Shown here piece by piece: positions 1 to 9,519 of a DNA stretch of 64,000 nucleotides. Within the stretch, counting starts at the first letter, position 1. Every line of letters begins with the position of its first letter. The DNA lies in assembly GCF_902833085.1 (NCBI RefSeq), contig NZ_CADFEB010000003.1, forward strand, positions 124,001 through 188,000. Reading direction: 5' to 3'. Source of the stretch: Burkholderia ubonensis (GTDB lineage Bacteria; Pseudomonadota; Gammaproteobacteria; Burkholderiales; Burkholderiaceae). Under the pieces are notes generated by a model, which was given only the letters and a program-made list of their open reading frames with translations, was not told where the DNA came from and made no database searches. A program made the position numbers and the translations under genes.

Positions 1-1480
1 CGGCTGGACCGTTGACGTTGACCGTCGCATCACGGGCTATCGACGCGTGTTCCTTGACAGGGCCCAAGATTGCCGGGGATGGCGGATTCCATGGCTCACC
101 ATCACTCGGACAGCGGGGTGTTTTGGGATTGGGTGCGCCGCCGACTGCATGTGAGCGCATGAACTGGCGCTGAAAAAGCACGCCCCGGTATTTGTCGAAC
201 GGCTCGACCTTCGCGAACGATTTCGGGTTTGCCGGGTCGGGAAGCTTGTCGTCGACACCCTTCCAGCCAATGCTTTCGAGCGGTGTCGCCCCCATCACGC
301 GATCGTGCGGCGAAAAATAAACGAACACCCTGCCATGGTTGTGATGACTCAGTTCTTCCTTGCCGGGGACCGGATCCTCCATCGGGATCGACGGGCTCCA
401 TCGCACCGGAGGGGCTTCCTCCGCAAAAAAATCGTCGTCCTCGACGCTCTCCCGTTCAACGCCTGCGGAAAGCGCAGTTGCGTTCTCGTATTTCGCCAGC
501 ACCGCTGCGTCAAACCAACCGCCCACGCCTACCAGTTGCTCCGCCGATACCTTGGACGGGGTATCGGCCTGGGCCGCCTTGAAGCGATCAAGCATGTTGA
601 AGAACGTGTTCACACGCGCCTTGGTCGTCGGCGCTTTAGAACCCATCTGGAAATCGTCCAGCACGGTTTCGCTCAACCGATACGGCGAGTTGCATAGAAA
701 CAGCGTATCCGGAACCTTCTCGACGTAAAACATCGCGAGCGATGCGATCATCGTCCCCTGACTGTGGCTGACCACCGCAATCGTATCGTTCGGGTATCGC
801 TCGTAGATCGTATCGATGAGCTTCGCGAGCCGCTTCGATGCGTTCACGTAATAGGTTCGCTTGGGGCACGCGTTGAGCGGGCGGTTCCGCTCAGGGTTGA
901 TCGTCGGACTGCCAATGTTGATGCCCCAGACGACCGGATTAAAACCGTCATACCATGACATGCTCAAGGCCGACGTGCCGTTCTGGAACGGACCTCCGCC
1001 CCAGTAGTACGTGCTGCCTTTGATGTCCTTTACAGAGGCTTTGTAGGAGTAGCTCGGGTACGAATAAGGCGTGTACGAGGGGTCATCGCGCCTCCCCTCG
1101 GGTCGAGCGAAACGCGTTTTTAGTGGAATCCGCCAAGGGAATTTTGCATCGTTGGTCTCGTCCTTGGCTGCACGGTAGCCCCAATAAAATCGGATTATTG
1201 GACTATTTTCTAGTTCCAAGCTTTTGAGTGGCCTCCTGTCTGTGCGAACGCTATCACCATACTTGCAGCCGTTCGATGCGAGATCCATTCTTCCAAGGCG
1301 TTCATTTATTCCATTTACAAGAGAATTTTCCGCGATGTTGTACCATTCTCCCTCTGAATTAACTCCATGTACAAAGATAACGACACATGGCATTGGGCGG
1401 GGAACCGGCACATTCGTTACATTGCAGTCGCCTGGAACGCATACCGACTCGGCAATGAATTTCGTTTTTATATTCCCCAT
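1..1480 (-). CDS. Tle3-like type VI secretion phospholipase effector (3' end outside window)
   Basis: The reading frame starts at an ATG (1478-1480) and stays open to the window edge, giving at least 493 residues. It is an alpha/beta hydrolase. Residues about 34-45 read VVIFVHGVNSEG, the oxyanion-loop strand, and Ser240 sits in a nucleophile elbow VVSHSQGTM. This SHSQG form and the surrounding tyrosine-rich insertions fit the Tle3 (DUF3274) family of antibacterial phospholipases delivered by type VI secretion. There is no signal peptide, as expected for T6SS cargo. The gene directly downstream on the right (upstream side of its start) encodes a lipoprotein of the cognate Tli3 type, which supports the call. 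The DUF3274 C-terminal region and any VgrG or chaperone gene would lie left of the window. Family assignment is from recalled motifs, not a search. Confidence 0.8.
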   Translation of the reverse strand, partial: MGNIKTKFIAESVCVPGDCNVTNVPVPRPMPCVVIFVHGVNSEGEWYNIAENSLVNGINERLGRMDLASNGCKYGDSVRTDRRPLKSLELENSPIIRFYWGYRAAKDETNDAKFPWRIPLKTRFARPEGRRDDPSYTPYSYPSYSYKASVKDIKGSTYYWGGGPFQNGTSALSMSWYDGFNPVVWGINIGSPTINPERNRPLNACPKRTYYVNASKRLAKLIDTIYERYPNDTIAVVSHSQGTMIASLAMFYVEKVPDTLFLCNSPYRLSETVLDDFQMGSKAPTTKARVNTFFNMLDRFKAAQADTPSKVSAEQLVGVGGWFDAAVLAKYENATALSAGVERESVEDDDFFAEEAPPVRWSPSIPMEDPVPGKEELSHHNHGRVFVYFSPHDRVMGATPLESIGWKGVDDKLPDPANPKSFAKVEPFDKYRGVLFQRQFMRSHAVGGAPNPKTPRCPSDGEPWNPPSPAILGPVKEHASIARDATVNVNGPA

Positions 1481-1500
1481 GTTTTATCTGTAAATTCTAT

Positions 1501-2172
1501 TTATTTTTTTAAAATAGATGGACATCCCCAGTGAGTGTGTCCGGACGGGGACTTCAGATTGCGTGGAATCTCATAAACTTTTTTTGCATATTTGTCAAAT
1601 GCTGAAATCGGTGAGTCGTAATGAGAAATTCTCCAATCCATATCTTTTGAAATATCAAAAATGACGCCCGACCCACCTGTGTAGTCCTTCCCGTCATGCA
1701 AATTTGCGGCTGTTAGGTATAACTTATTCTCATTAACTATGATTGCCAGATTCGAATTCTCCTCTCCAGCCAAGAACCACTGAAAAGTTTTTCCGCTGTC
1801 GTAAGAATAATAGATGCGGAGCAGCATTCCTCTGGTTTGAGAAAATGCGATTGCGGGAATGGCTATATAGGGTTTGTCGGAGTGGATAGCATAGTACCCT
1901 CGATAGAGACCGTTTCGCATTGGCCCGGTAAACGAAACGAACGTGCGAACTCCCGAACGCGTGTCGTTATAGTAGATATTCCCGTCAAGATGACCATCGC
2001 ACTTCTGCGGACTTCGAATGCTGATGTGGCGATAATCGTCGATACGATAAACCACGTACTCGTTCCAATCCTCCTCGCGCAACGTTTCCCTTACGGGGTG
2101 CGCGGTATTGATGCACGCGACCAGAAAGATAGACGCTAAAATAATTATCAAACGAATCGGCCTCTTCCACAT
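1501..2172 (-). CDS. Tli3-like lipoprotein, probable immunity protein for the Tle3-like effector
   Basis: This 223-residue protein has a classical lipoprotein signal: a basic start, a hydrophobic stretch and the lipobox FLVAC, with the lipidated cysteine at residue 20. The mature part is a soluble, aromatic-rich domain with beta-propeller-like strands (for example YYSYDSGKTFQWF) that resembles the Tli3 immunity family. It lies 20 bp upstream of the effector start in the same orientation, so the two are probably one transcript with immunity first. A periplasm-facing lipoprotein fits protection against a phospholipase delivered to the periplasm. Its base composition is clearly more AT-rich than the flanking genes, a sign of recent acquisition. 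Function is inferred from family and position. Confidence 0.75.
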   Translation of the reverse strand: MWKRPIRLIIILASIFLVACINTAHPVRETLREEDWNEYVVYRIDDYRHISIRSPQKCDGHLDGNIYYNDTRSGVRTFVSFTGPMRNGLYRGYYAIHSDKPYIAIPAIAFSQTRGMLLRIYYSYDSGKTFQWFLAGEENSNLAIIVNENKLYLTAANLHDGKDYTGGSGVIFDISKDMDWRISHYDSPISAFDKYAKKVYEIPRNLKSPSGHTHWGCPSILKK

Positions 2173-2640
2173 CGGCTGTACCTCACGGTTTCCGGGTCAT
2201 TACCGGCCCAGCGCCTCAACGGACACGACTGACGACGTGACCGCGCTGTCGGTGCCGGACACCTCGATTACGTGTGCCCGTCGCCTCGATATCGCCGTGA
2301 AGTTACGATGCGTAGCGTCCGGTACCGTCAAAACAGGCCCGTCATGTTGCTCTTCATCCCTGTTTCCGATTAGCAGCGCGCGTCATCTTCGTCGACATGA
2401 CCTGTACCCTGACGTGACACACGAATAGCGCATTGAACAATAACCTTGCGGGCCCGGACTTGAGAAGTAAAAACTCTCCTTATTCTGGCGAATTGTTGTT
2501 TATGATCGAATTGTGACAATTTTTCATGATTCATATTTTTATGAGATGGATGGCGTGTTATGTGTCGCATTTCATTAACTCAGGGGCGACTCAATTCAGC
2601 TGCAATGAGCGCAAGCTTTCATTGAAATTGTCCTATTTCG
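2173..2640. other. Intergenic region, no gene recognised
   Basis: No credible gene is seen here. The left half is GC-rich, and the right part (about 2440-2640) is distinctly AT-rich. It presumably carries the promoter of the immunity/effector pair, but I cannot point to a convincing -35/-10 pair. Confidence 0.5.
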
Positions 2641-2952
2641 ATGTCCGTCTTATTCGATAAAAAATCTGACAGGCATCAGGTGAATAAAAAACTTTTCGAT
2701 CTATTCATATCCGCGAACATGGGCGCGGCGCGCGCAGCGTTCTTCCCGAAGATTTCGCTGACGGGCGCGTTCGGCACCGCGAGGCCGACGCTCGGCGGGC
2801 TGTTCAAGGCCGGCACGAACCTCACGAATCTCGATCTCGCGCACGTGCAGAAGCGCATCGAGATCCCGAACTACGAGAAGGCGATCCAATGGGCGTTCCG
2901 CGAGGTGTCGGTCGACTACGGCAAGGCGGCCCTGCAGACAAGAGCAAACTGA
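2641..2952 (+). pseudogene. Remnant of a NodT/OprM-type outer-membrane efflux protein
   Basis: The frame encodes 103 residues. Its middle reads [21 protein letters not shown], a block typical of the C-terminal OEP repeat of NodT-family efflux lipoproteins. It is followed after an apparent internal deletion by [18 protein letters not shown], which lies some 60 residues further on in intact members. The N-terminal three quarters, including signal and lipobox, are missing. It is best read as a decayed gene with two or more deletions. The intact family member in this window is at 36560-38035 and is not closely similar, so this is not a local duplicate. Confidence 0.7.
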
Positions 2953-3142
2953 TCGCAGCATGCGGAGATGGCGCTGCGTTGCTCGAAGACATTGACGAGG
3001 CGGCCGGTGTCACAGTGCAACTGTGCGCATCTCGCGCCGCGCCGCCGGCACGCCATCGCAATTTGCGCTACCTTTTCGCTCACATGCATCGTGATATCGG
3101 CATTCGCCGATGCGATGACGACACGGAGAGATTGAGGCGACT

Positions 3143-4087
3143 ATGAGAATCCTGATACTTGGAGCAGGGGCAACGGGCGGCTATTTCGGCGGTCGCCTCG
3201 CGGCGGCCGGGCGCGACGTGACGTTTCTGGTGCGCGATTCCCGCGCGCGGACGCTCGACCGCGACGGCCTGGTGATCCGCAGCCCGCGTGGCGATCTGAC
3301 GCTTTCCGACGTGAATACCGTCAGCGCGAGCGATCCGGCCGAGCCGTTCGACCTGATTTTCCTCAGCTGCAAGGCGTACGGCCTCGATGACGCGATCGCT
3401 GCCATCGCGCCGTTCGTCGGCCCGGCCACGATGATTCTTCCGGTGCTCAACGGGATGCGCCACCTCGACGTGCTGGAGGCGAAGTTCGGGCCGTCGCGCG
3501 TGCTGGGCGGGTTGTGCATGATCGCCGCGACGCTCGATGCGCAGCAGCACGTCGTGCACCTGAACGACGCGCACAGCGTGTCGTTCGGCGAGCTGGGCGG
3601 CGGCGTGTCCGCCCGCACGCAGGCGGTTTTCGACGTGCTCGACGACGCCGGCTTCGACGTCACGCTGAGCGACGCGATCATTGCGCGCATGTGGGAGAAA
3701 TGGGTGTTTCTGGCCACGCTCGCGGCGGGCACGTCGCTGTTTCGCGGCTCGGTGGGCGACATTCTGGCCGCGCCGGACGGCAGGCTCCTGCTCGAAACCC
3801 TGCTGGGCGAATGCGTGGCGATCGCCCGGCACAACGGCTACGCGCCGAGCGGCGAATTCGACGCCCGCGCGCAGAAGACGCTGTTCACGCCGTCCAGCCT
3901 GACGGCGTCGATGCTGCGCGACGTCGAGCAGGGCGCGCGTGTGGAAGCGGACCACGTGATCGGCGATCTGCTCGCGCGCGGTGGCGACGCGCCGGCGGCG
4001 AATGCCGGGATCTCGCTGCTGCGCGTCGCATACAACCATCTGAAGACTTACGAAGCGCGCTCGGCGCGCGAGGCCGGCACGGCGTAG
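3143..4087 (+). CDS. 2-dehydropantoate 2-reductase family protein (PanE/ApbA)
   Basis: The 314-residue product begins with MRILILGAGATGGYFGGRLA, the GxGxxG dinucleotide-binding loop of ketopantoate reductases, and includes the NADP-binding arginine context FLVRDSRAR. The length is usual for the family. The middle block MWEKWVFLA holds the lysine expected at the active site, and the C-terminal helical domain is complete. Enzymes of this fold reduce 2-dehydropantoate to pantoate with NADPH in coenzyme A synthesis. Burkholderia genomes carry several paralogues, so this copy may act on another 2-keto acid. It stands alone, with no pan genes nearby. Confidence 0.85.
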   Translation: MRILILGAGATGGYFGGRLAAAGRDVTFLVRDSRARTLDRDGLVIRSPRGDLTLSDVNTVSASDPAEPFDLIFLSCKAYGLDDAIAAIAPFVGPATMILPVLNGMRHLDVLEAKFGPSRVLGGLCMIAATLDAQQHVVHLNDAHSVSFGELGGGVSARTQAVFDVLDDAGFDVTLSDAIIARMWEKWVFLATLAAGTSLFRGSVGDILAAPDGRLLLETLLGECVAIARHNGYAPSGEFDARAQKTLFTPSSLTASMLRDVEQGARVEADHVIGDLLARGGDAPAANAGISLLRVAYNHLKTYEARSAREAGTA

Positions 4088-4353
4088 GGCTGCCGGCGGC
4101 CTCTCGGCGGTGAGCCAGCGGGCCCTGGTCACGGTTTGGTGCGCGCCTATTGTCCACCAGAATGTGACGGCAAATCCGATTTCAGGCGATTGATGAATCA
4201 TGGCGAGACAGTAAACTGCACCTGTGCTTCGCGAGATCCGCTCCGGTTTGCCGGTCGATCGAGCGAAGAAGCAGTCCGCCGTCCAAGTGTCCCGCCGCAT
4301 CGGGACGCGGCCGCCGACGGACGCATCGACCCGTCAATTGAAAGAGGCTTGCC

Positions 4354-4767
4354 ATGCGATACGTATCACTGGAATCGAAGAAGGATGGGCTGCTGCTCGC
4401 CGCCCGCGTGCTGATGATGGTGCTGTTCATCCTGTTCGGATGGCAGAAGCTGACCGGCTTCTCGGGCACCGTCGCCTACATGGCGTCGACCGGGGCGCCG
4501 TCGCCCGAGCTGTCGGCGGTGATCGCGGTCGCGGTCGAGCTGGCCGGCGGCCTGCTGATCGCAATCGGCTTCTACACGCGGCCGCTCGCGTTGCTGTTCG
4601 CGGCCTATACGGTAGCCACCGCGTTCATCGGGCATCGCTACTGGGCGGCGCACGGGATGGATCAGTACATCGCGATGATCAACTTCTACAAGAACGTCAG
4701 CATCGTGGGCGGCCTGCTGCTGCTCGCGCTGACTGGGCCGGGCAAGTATTCGCTCGACAGGAAGTAA
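4354..4767 (+). CDS. DoxX family membrane protein
   Basis: This 137-residue protein has four predicted transmembrane segments. It shows the family pattern of an early LLAARVLMMVLFILFGWQKL helix containing the conserved G-x-x-K-L turn, followed by a GG-x-L-L-I-A-I-G-F helix. DoxX-like proteins are small inner-membrane subunits linked to quinone or thiosulfate oxidation in archaea and to redox homeostasis in bacteria. The exact role here is unknown. A strong intrinsic terminator follows 29 bp after the stop, so it is the last or only gene of its transcript. Confidence 0.85.
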   Translation: MRYVSLESKKDGLLLAARVLMMVLFILFGWQKLTGFSGTVAYMASTGAPSPELSAVIAVAVELAGGLLIAIGFYTRPLALLFAAYTVATAFIGHRYWAAHGMDQYIAMINFYKNVSIVGGLLLLALTGPGKYSLDRK

Positions 4768-4796
4768 GGTCTCGCCGCGTCGTCGGCGATGTGACG

Positions 4797-4834
4797 AGCC
4801 CGGTGCGCGGATGCGCACCGGGCTTTGTCGTTTT
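4797..4834 (+). terminator. Rho-independent terminator after the DoxX gene
   Basis: A perfect 12-bp inverted repeat (AGCCCGGTGCGC at 4797-4808 and its complement at 4813-4824) encloses a GGAT tetraloop and is followed by TTGTCGTTTT. It separates the DoxX gene from the porin gene. Confidence 0.85.
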
Positions 4835-5055
4835 GGGGGGCGGCGCACAGTGCGATGAAAGTTGTGAATGCAACCTTGAAGGAGGCGGGCCGAGCCGCGA
4901 CATCGCGCGATTAGCCCGGATTTTGCAGAAGACCTTTTCTGTGCAGCGCGTTAATCGACTGTCGCGCCATCTCCAATAATGGCCGCCGATCCGTCGGTCG
5001 ATCCACCGCGGTGACACGCCGGCGTTCTCGCCAAAGCAACCTGAAAAAATAATAT

Positions 5056-6315
5056 ATGTACTGCGATAGAAACAAGAACACGCGCGACAAGACCCGCGCC
5101 AGCGCGCATCGAGCAACTTTCGGCGGCCGGCGGGTGTCCGGGCTCGCCGGGACCGTCGTCGCGGCCTGCCTCGCGGGCTTCGGCGCGGGCGCGGCCCACG
5201 CGCAAAGCAGCGTGACGCTGTACGGCCTGATCGACACGTCGATCACCTATGCGAACAACCAGCGCACGCACGGCGCAGGTTCGCCGGGCAGCAGCAGCTG
5301 GTCGATGACGAGCGGCGCACAGAACGCGTCGCGCTGGGGAATCCGCGGCACCGAGAACCTCGGCGGCGGGATGTCGGCGATCTTCGCGCTCGAGAACGGC
5401 TTTTCGGGCACCACCGGCGCGCTGTCGCAGAAGGGCGTCGACATGTTCGGCCGTCAGGCGTGGGTCGGGCTGAATTCGAAGACGGCCGGGGCGCTCACGT
5501 TCGGCCGCCAGTACGACCTCATCCTGGATTTCGTGACGCCGCTGGGCGCGTCGGGGCCCGGCTGGGGCGGCAACCTCGCGGTCCATCCGTACGACAACGA
5601 CGATTCCAACCGCAACATCCGCATCAACAACTCGGTCAAGTACACGAGCCCGACGTACCACGGGCTGACCTTCGGCCTGATGTACGGCTTCTCGAACACG
5701 GCCGGCCAGTTCGGCAACAACGCGGCGTGGAGCGCGGGGGTGTCCTATGCGAACGGGCCGTTCAAGCTCGGCGCGGGGTATCTGAAGATCAACCGGGACC
5801 GCAACCTGGCCAACCCGAACGGCGCACTGAGCACGGTGGACGGCTCGGCGACGATCACCGGCGGCAGCCAGCAGATCTGGTCCGTCGCGGGACGCTACGC
5901 GTTCGGCCTGCATTCGGTCGGCCTCGGGTGGTCGCATTCGGCGACCGACGGCGTGACCGGCGTGCTGCAGGGCGGCAGCATCGCCGCGCTCAAGGGCAAT
6001 TCGCTGGTGTTCGACAACTTCTCGATCGACGGGCGCTACTTCGTCACGCGGGCGTTCAGTCTCGCCGCCGCGTATACGTACACGATGGGCCGCTTCGAAT
6101 CGCGTTCGGGCGAAACCCGGCCGAAGTGGAATCAGGTGGTCGCGCAGGCCGATTACGCGTTCACGAAGCGCACGGACGTGTATCTCGAAGGCGTTTACCA
6201 GAGCGTGAGCGGAGGTCGGGGCAATCCGGCATTCAACGCGACGGTATGGACGCTGGCGCCGTCCGCGAACGACAACCAGGTGATCGTCGCGCTGGGGCTG
6301 CGGCATCGGTTCTAA
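5056..6315 (+). CDS. General (Gram-negative type) trimeric porin
   Basis: The 419-residue product has a signal sequence ending in AHAQ and a mature start SSVTLYGLIDTSITYANNQ, the hallmark of beta-proteobacterial OmpC/Omp38-type porins. Typical porin blocks follow: SRWGIRGTENLGGGMSAIF, GRQAWVGLNS and NSVKYTSPTYHGLTFGLMYGF. The C-terminal strand ends in phenylalanine (LGLRHRF), the outer-membrane assembly signal. It forms a 16-strand diffusion channel for small hydrophilic solutes. The annotated start gives an unusually long basic N-terminus (about 30 residues before the hydrophobic core), so translation may begin further in. The gene stands alone between a terminator and a convergent gene. Confidence 0.92.
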   Translation: MYCDRNKNTRDKTRASAHRATFGGRRVSGLAGTVVAACLAGFGAGAAHAQSSVTLYGLIDTSITYANNQRTHGAGSPGSSSWSMTSGAQNASRWGIRGTENLGGGMSAIFALENGFSGTTGALSQKGVDMFGRQAWVGLNSKTAGALTFGRQYDLILDFVTPLGASGPGWGGNLAVHPYDNDDSNRNIRINNSVKYTSPTYHGLTFGLMYGFSNTAGQFGNNAAWSAGVSYANGPFKLGAGYLKINRDRNLANPNGALSTVDGSATITGGSQQIWSVAGRYAFGLHSVGLGWSHSATDGVTGVLQGGSIAALKGNSLVFDNFSIDGRYFVTRAFSLAAAYTYTMGRFESRSGETRPKWNQVVAQADYAFTKRTDVYLEGVYQSVSGGRGNPAFNATVWTLAPSANDNQVIVALGLRHRF

Positions 6316-6330
6316 CGCGCGGGCAACCGG

Positions 6331-6366
6331 CCGCATATCGCCGCATATCGCCGCATATCGCCGCAT
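6331..6366 (+). repeat. Short tandem repeat, 10-bp unit x 3.6
   Basis: The unit CCGCATATCG occurs three times head to tail and then as a partial fourth copy, in the gap between the convergent porin and TIGR03118 genes. It is non-coding and likely variable in copy number by slippage. Confidence 0.9.
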
Positions 6367-6387
6367 GCTCGGCGACATGCGTGGCCG

Positions 6388-6411
6388 GGCCGGCGGACCA
6401 CGCCGCCGGCC
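6388..6411. terminator. GC-rich hairpin between convergent genes
   Basis: A 9-bp stem (GGCCGGCGG pairing with CCGCCGGCC) with a 6-nt loop lies between the stops of the convergent porin and TIGR03118 genes. There is no T tract on the plus strand, so it is only a possible bidirectional termination or mRNA 3'-end structure. Confidence 0.4.
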
Positions 6412-6426
6412 ACGTGCGACTGCCGG

Positions 6427-7614
6427 TTATTGCTCGTTCTGATCGGACCTGTGCGCCCTGGAGCCATTCATTGGCGCGATGGTGCCGAACAGGCCATTGG
6501 TCTCCTTGTTCGGACCCGCGGTGAAATACAGCGTGTCCGGGCTCGAGTTGCGTCCGCCGCCGAGTGTCAGCGTCCACAGGCCGTCGATCGACAGCGGATT
6601 GCCGGCCGCGTTCTCCAGCTGCTCGACAAACCTGCCGTTGTCGTCGAAGACACTGATTCGCCCGTCGCCGAAGTTGCCGACCAGGATCTTGCCGCTGAAG
6701 CGGCCGAATGCAAACGAAGCGCGCGTGATGCCCCACGGGGAGTCGAGCGTGCCGTGGCTGGCGAAGCGGCGCAGCAGGTGGCCGTCCGTATCGAATACGT
6801 CGACGAATCCATGACCGTTGCCGGCAACGTCGTCATGCTTCTGATCGTCCTGCTGCGAATAGGTGACGAAAAGGTCGCCATCGATGTTGGCGATGCCAAA
6901 CGGCGCGTAGCCGGCCGGAATGCGCCGGTCGACGAAGCCGCCGTCCGTCGTCGCGGGCGTGAACATGCCGTTCGTGCCGTTCGGCCCGAATACATCGATT
7001 CGTCCCGCACGGAAGTTCGTCGCAAACAGGAAGGGGCCTTTCGCGTTCACGCCGAAGACGAGACCCTTGTAGACGGCGCCGTTACCCGCGGATGGCGTGG
7101 ACGAGTTATCGGCCGCGAGCACGGCGCGGTCCGCCGGATTCAGGCCGCCGGCCCAGGCGGAAAGCGTGCCGTCCTCGGTCGCGAAGATGAAGGCGGCCTG
7201 AAGCTTGGTGCCGGGCACGAGAAATGCCGACGACGGATTCCACACGATTCCGGTCGGCGCCGCGGGCGCGGGATTCGGCGGATTGATGGAAGAGACGGGA
7301 TGACAGGCGCTGGCCGGTATCACGTTGCCCGGCAGCGGGATGGAAACCTGCAGCGCGACCTTGGCTCCCTGGCCGTCATACAGCGTGGCGCAGCCGGTGG
7401 CATTGTCGTTGACCCAGAACGGACTTCCTGCCGGACTGAAGGCAACCCCCCATGCGTTCTGCAGCACGGGGTCGACCTTCGGGGCCGAGCCGACCAGATT
7501 GGACACGAGCGGCGTGACGACGTAAGCGTCATTGTCAGCGGCATGCGCAATGGTGAAACCGGCGGCGAGGACGATGACGGTCGCCGCCTTGAGACCCCAC
7601 GAGACCTGGGACAT
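6427..7614 (-). CDS. TIGR03118 family secreted protein
   Basis: I place the start at the ATG at 7614, giving 395 residues. It is preceded by GAGGAGG at the right distance and followed by a clear signal peptide ending in AHAAD. The longer upstream frame lacks a ribosome site. The mature protein carries the TIGR03118 signature region (VDPVLQNAWGVAFSPAGSPFWVNDN) and repeated beta strands such as GKILVGNFGDGRISVFDDNG, which suggest a beta-propeller of NHL type. Members are exported proteins of unknown function. It is convergent with the porin gene and divergent from the gene at 7850. Confidence 0.8.
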   Translation of the reverse strand: MSQVSWGLKAATVIVLAAGFTIAHAADNDAYVVTPLVSNLVGSAPKVDPVLQNAWGVAFSPAGSPFWVNDNATGCATLYDGQGAKVALQVSIPLPGNVIPASACHPVSSINPPNPAPAAPTGIVWNPSSAFLVPGTKLQAAFIFATEDGTLSAWAGGLNPADRAVLAADNSSTPSAGNGAVYKGLVFGVNAKGPFLFATNFRAGRIDVFGPNGTNGMFTPATTDGGFVDRRIPAGYAPFGIANIDGDLFVTYSQQDDQKHDDVAGNGHGFVDVFDTDGHLLRRFASHGTLDSPWGITRASFAFGRFSGKILVGNFGDGRISVFDDNGRFVEQLENAAGNPLSIDGLWTLTLGGGRNSSPDTLYFTAGPNKETNGLFGTIAPMNGSRAHRSDQNEQ

Positions 7615-7849
7615 GGTGTCCTCCTCAGTCTGACTGGTGAGAAATCGCTCCGTGCGTGAGCGCCCGAGGAAGCTAAACGTTCGCGCGATCTCGAATATTC
7701 CTGCGGTCCTCGAATATTCAAGGCACGGCTGCACGACGGGTTCGACCATCAGAGGTGGCGTCGAAGCGCGATGACGCGCGAGTACGACGAATGCATGCCG
7801 AAGAGGCTAGTATGTGGCGGTAAGCACCGTGAACGTTCGAGGCTTTCCC

Positions 7850-8776
7850 ATGTGCGACTCCGTGCGTCTTCAGCCCGGCATGCTCTGGCCTGCCGTCCTG
7901 CGCCAGACCGAACACGCATTGGCCTGTGGCGCACTGCGCCCGGTCGAAACGACTCGGACGACGATCGAAGACGGCGGCGTACGCTTTCTCGTGCGCCAGG
8001 TTTCGAGCCTCGTGCGCAAGGATGAAGAGAGGCGGAAGCGGGAAGCCGGACAGCCTCCGGAACGCGCATCGATCGATCCGTTTCTGCCTTGCGATCCGAA
8101 CCTCTTCGTTGCCGACATCACGGACACCCATCTCGCGTTGCTCAACAAGTTCAACGTGATCGATCATCATCTGCTGGTCGTCACGCGTCGCTTCGAGCCG
8201 CAGGAAGCGCTGTTGAACGCGGCGGACTTCACCGCGTTGTTCACCTGCATGGCCGAATTCCAGGGCCTCGGTTTCTACAACGGCGGGGCGGCGGCCGGTG
8301 CGAGCCAGCCGCACAAGCATCTGCAGATCGTTCCACTGCCGTTTGCGCAAGGCGAACCCATGCCGCCGATCGCGCCGCTTCTCGCCTCCGCGCGCGACGA
8401 CGGTTCCGTCTGCACCATTGAGGGGCTCGCGTTTCCCCACGCGTTCGCAAGGCTGGCGTTGCCGCCCGGCACGCCGCCGAGCGACTGCGCGCAGCGCGCG
8501 CTCGGCGTCTATCGCGATCTGCTGGACGCGACGGGGCTGCGTGCGGTCGATGTCGACGGCGTAGCGCATCAATCCTCGGCCTACAACCTGCTCGTCATGC
8601 CGCAAGGCATGCTGCTCGTTCCGAGATCCATGGAGTGCGTCGACGGCATTTCGATCAACGCGCTGGGCTTTGCGGGATCGCTCTTCGTGCGCGACGCCGC
8701 GCAGATGCAGGTCATCAGAACGCTCGGCCCGATGACGGTACTGCGGCGCGTCGCGGGGGCGCGCGCCGCGGCATGA
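7850..8776 (+). CDS. ATP adenylyltransferase / Ap4A phosphorylase family protein (HIT-like)
   Basis: The product carries the core of the Apa1/2 family: LLNKFNVIDHHLLVVTRRFEPQ followed by ASQPHKHLQIVPLP. The HxHxQ triad of that second block supplies the nucleophilic histidine. These enzymes phosphorolyse diadenosine tetraphosphate to ADP and ATP and are cytosolic. The frame is open from a GTG at 7814, but the ATG at 7850 has a purine-rich CGAGG upstream and gives 308 residues, a more usual length. GTG at 7814 or 7829 cannot be excluded. The gene stands alone and is divergent from the TIGR03118 gene. Confidence 0.8.
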   Translation: MCDSVRLQPGMLWPAVLRQTEHALACGALRPVETTRTTIEDGGVRFLVRQVSSLVRKDEERRKREAGQPPERASIDPFLPCDPNLFVADITDTHLALLNKFNVIDHHLLVVTRRFEPQEALLNAADFTALFTCMAEFQGLGFYNGGAAAGASQPHKHLQIVPLPFAQGEPMPPIAPLLASARDDGSVCTIEGLAFPHAFARLALPPGTPPSDCAQRALGVYRDLLDATGLRAVDVDGVAHQSSAYNLLVMPQGMLLVPRSMECVDGISINALGFAGSLFVRDAAQMQVIRTLGPMTVLRRVAGARAAA

Positions 8777-8823
8777 CGGATCGTATCCGTCACACGATGC
8801 CGAAGCCGACGTCGACTTCCCGG

Positions 8824-9303
8824 CTATTCAACGACTGCTTCGCAATCGATTTCCAGCAGGAAGTCCGGATTCGGCAACGAACTCACGATCGCCGTGGTGC
8901 GGGCCGGATATTTCCCCGGCGCGAAATGCGTCGCATAGATGCGGTTCATCTCCTTGAAATCCTCGCGCCGCACGAGCAATACGGTCACCTTGACGACACG
9001 ATCCCAGCCCACACCCGCAGCCTTCAGCACACCGCCGATGTTTTCCATGACCTGATTCATCTGCGCGGTGAAGTCGTTGACGGCGACCTTTCCGTTTTTG
9101 TCGAAGGCGGGGGTGCCTGCGACGAATAGCAGATGGCCGGCTTTGACGGCCGGCGAGTACGGCGCGGGGTTGACGAACTGCCCGCCCGGACGGATGTATT
9201 CGATCGACGTGCGGGTGTCGGCTGCCGGTTGCTGAGCCTTCGCCGCGCCGCCGAGCATCAAGCCGGAAATCACCAGGCCGCAGGCAATGAGACGAGTTCG
9301 CAT
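8824..9303 (-). CDS. RidA family protein with signal peptide
   Basis: The 159-residue protein starts at the ATG at 9303, preceded by AGGAGAG. A cleavable signal peptide (about 24 residues, ending AKAQ) is followed by a complete RidA/YjgF domain: YSPAVKAGHLLFVAGTP, MNQVMENIGGVLKAAG and a C-terminal VEIDCEAV-like strand. RidA proteins hydrolyse reactive enamine/imine intermediates in the cytosol. An exported form is a distinct subgroup whose substrate is not known. The arginine of the imine pocket appears in the FAPGKYPARTT block. Confidence 0.85.
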   Translation of the reverse strand: MRTRLIACGLVISGLMLGGAAKAQQPAADTRTSIEYIRPGGQFVNPAPYSPAVKAGHLLFVAGTPAFDKNGKVAVNDFTAQMNQVMENIGGVLKAAGVGWDRVVKVTVLLVRREDFKEMNRIYATHFAPGKYPARTTAIVSSLPNPDFLLEIDCEAVVE

Positions 9304-9519
9304 CACACTCTCCTTGAATCATCGAGTTGCACGATGTGTCGATACCGTAACCATGGTGTCGCCGATACGCGTCGGATCAACGGGAAGTGACCCGTCGGAA
9401 AGGTTGCGTCCACGCTCAAAATACGCCATCGGCACAGGACGAGCCATGCGTGTTTCCGTTGAACGACCGGCAGTTCGCGATCCGCCGTGCCGGCTCTCGT
9501 TCGAACCTCCAGGCAGGTA

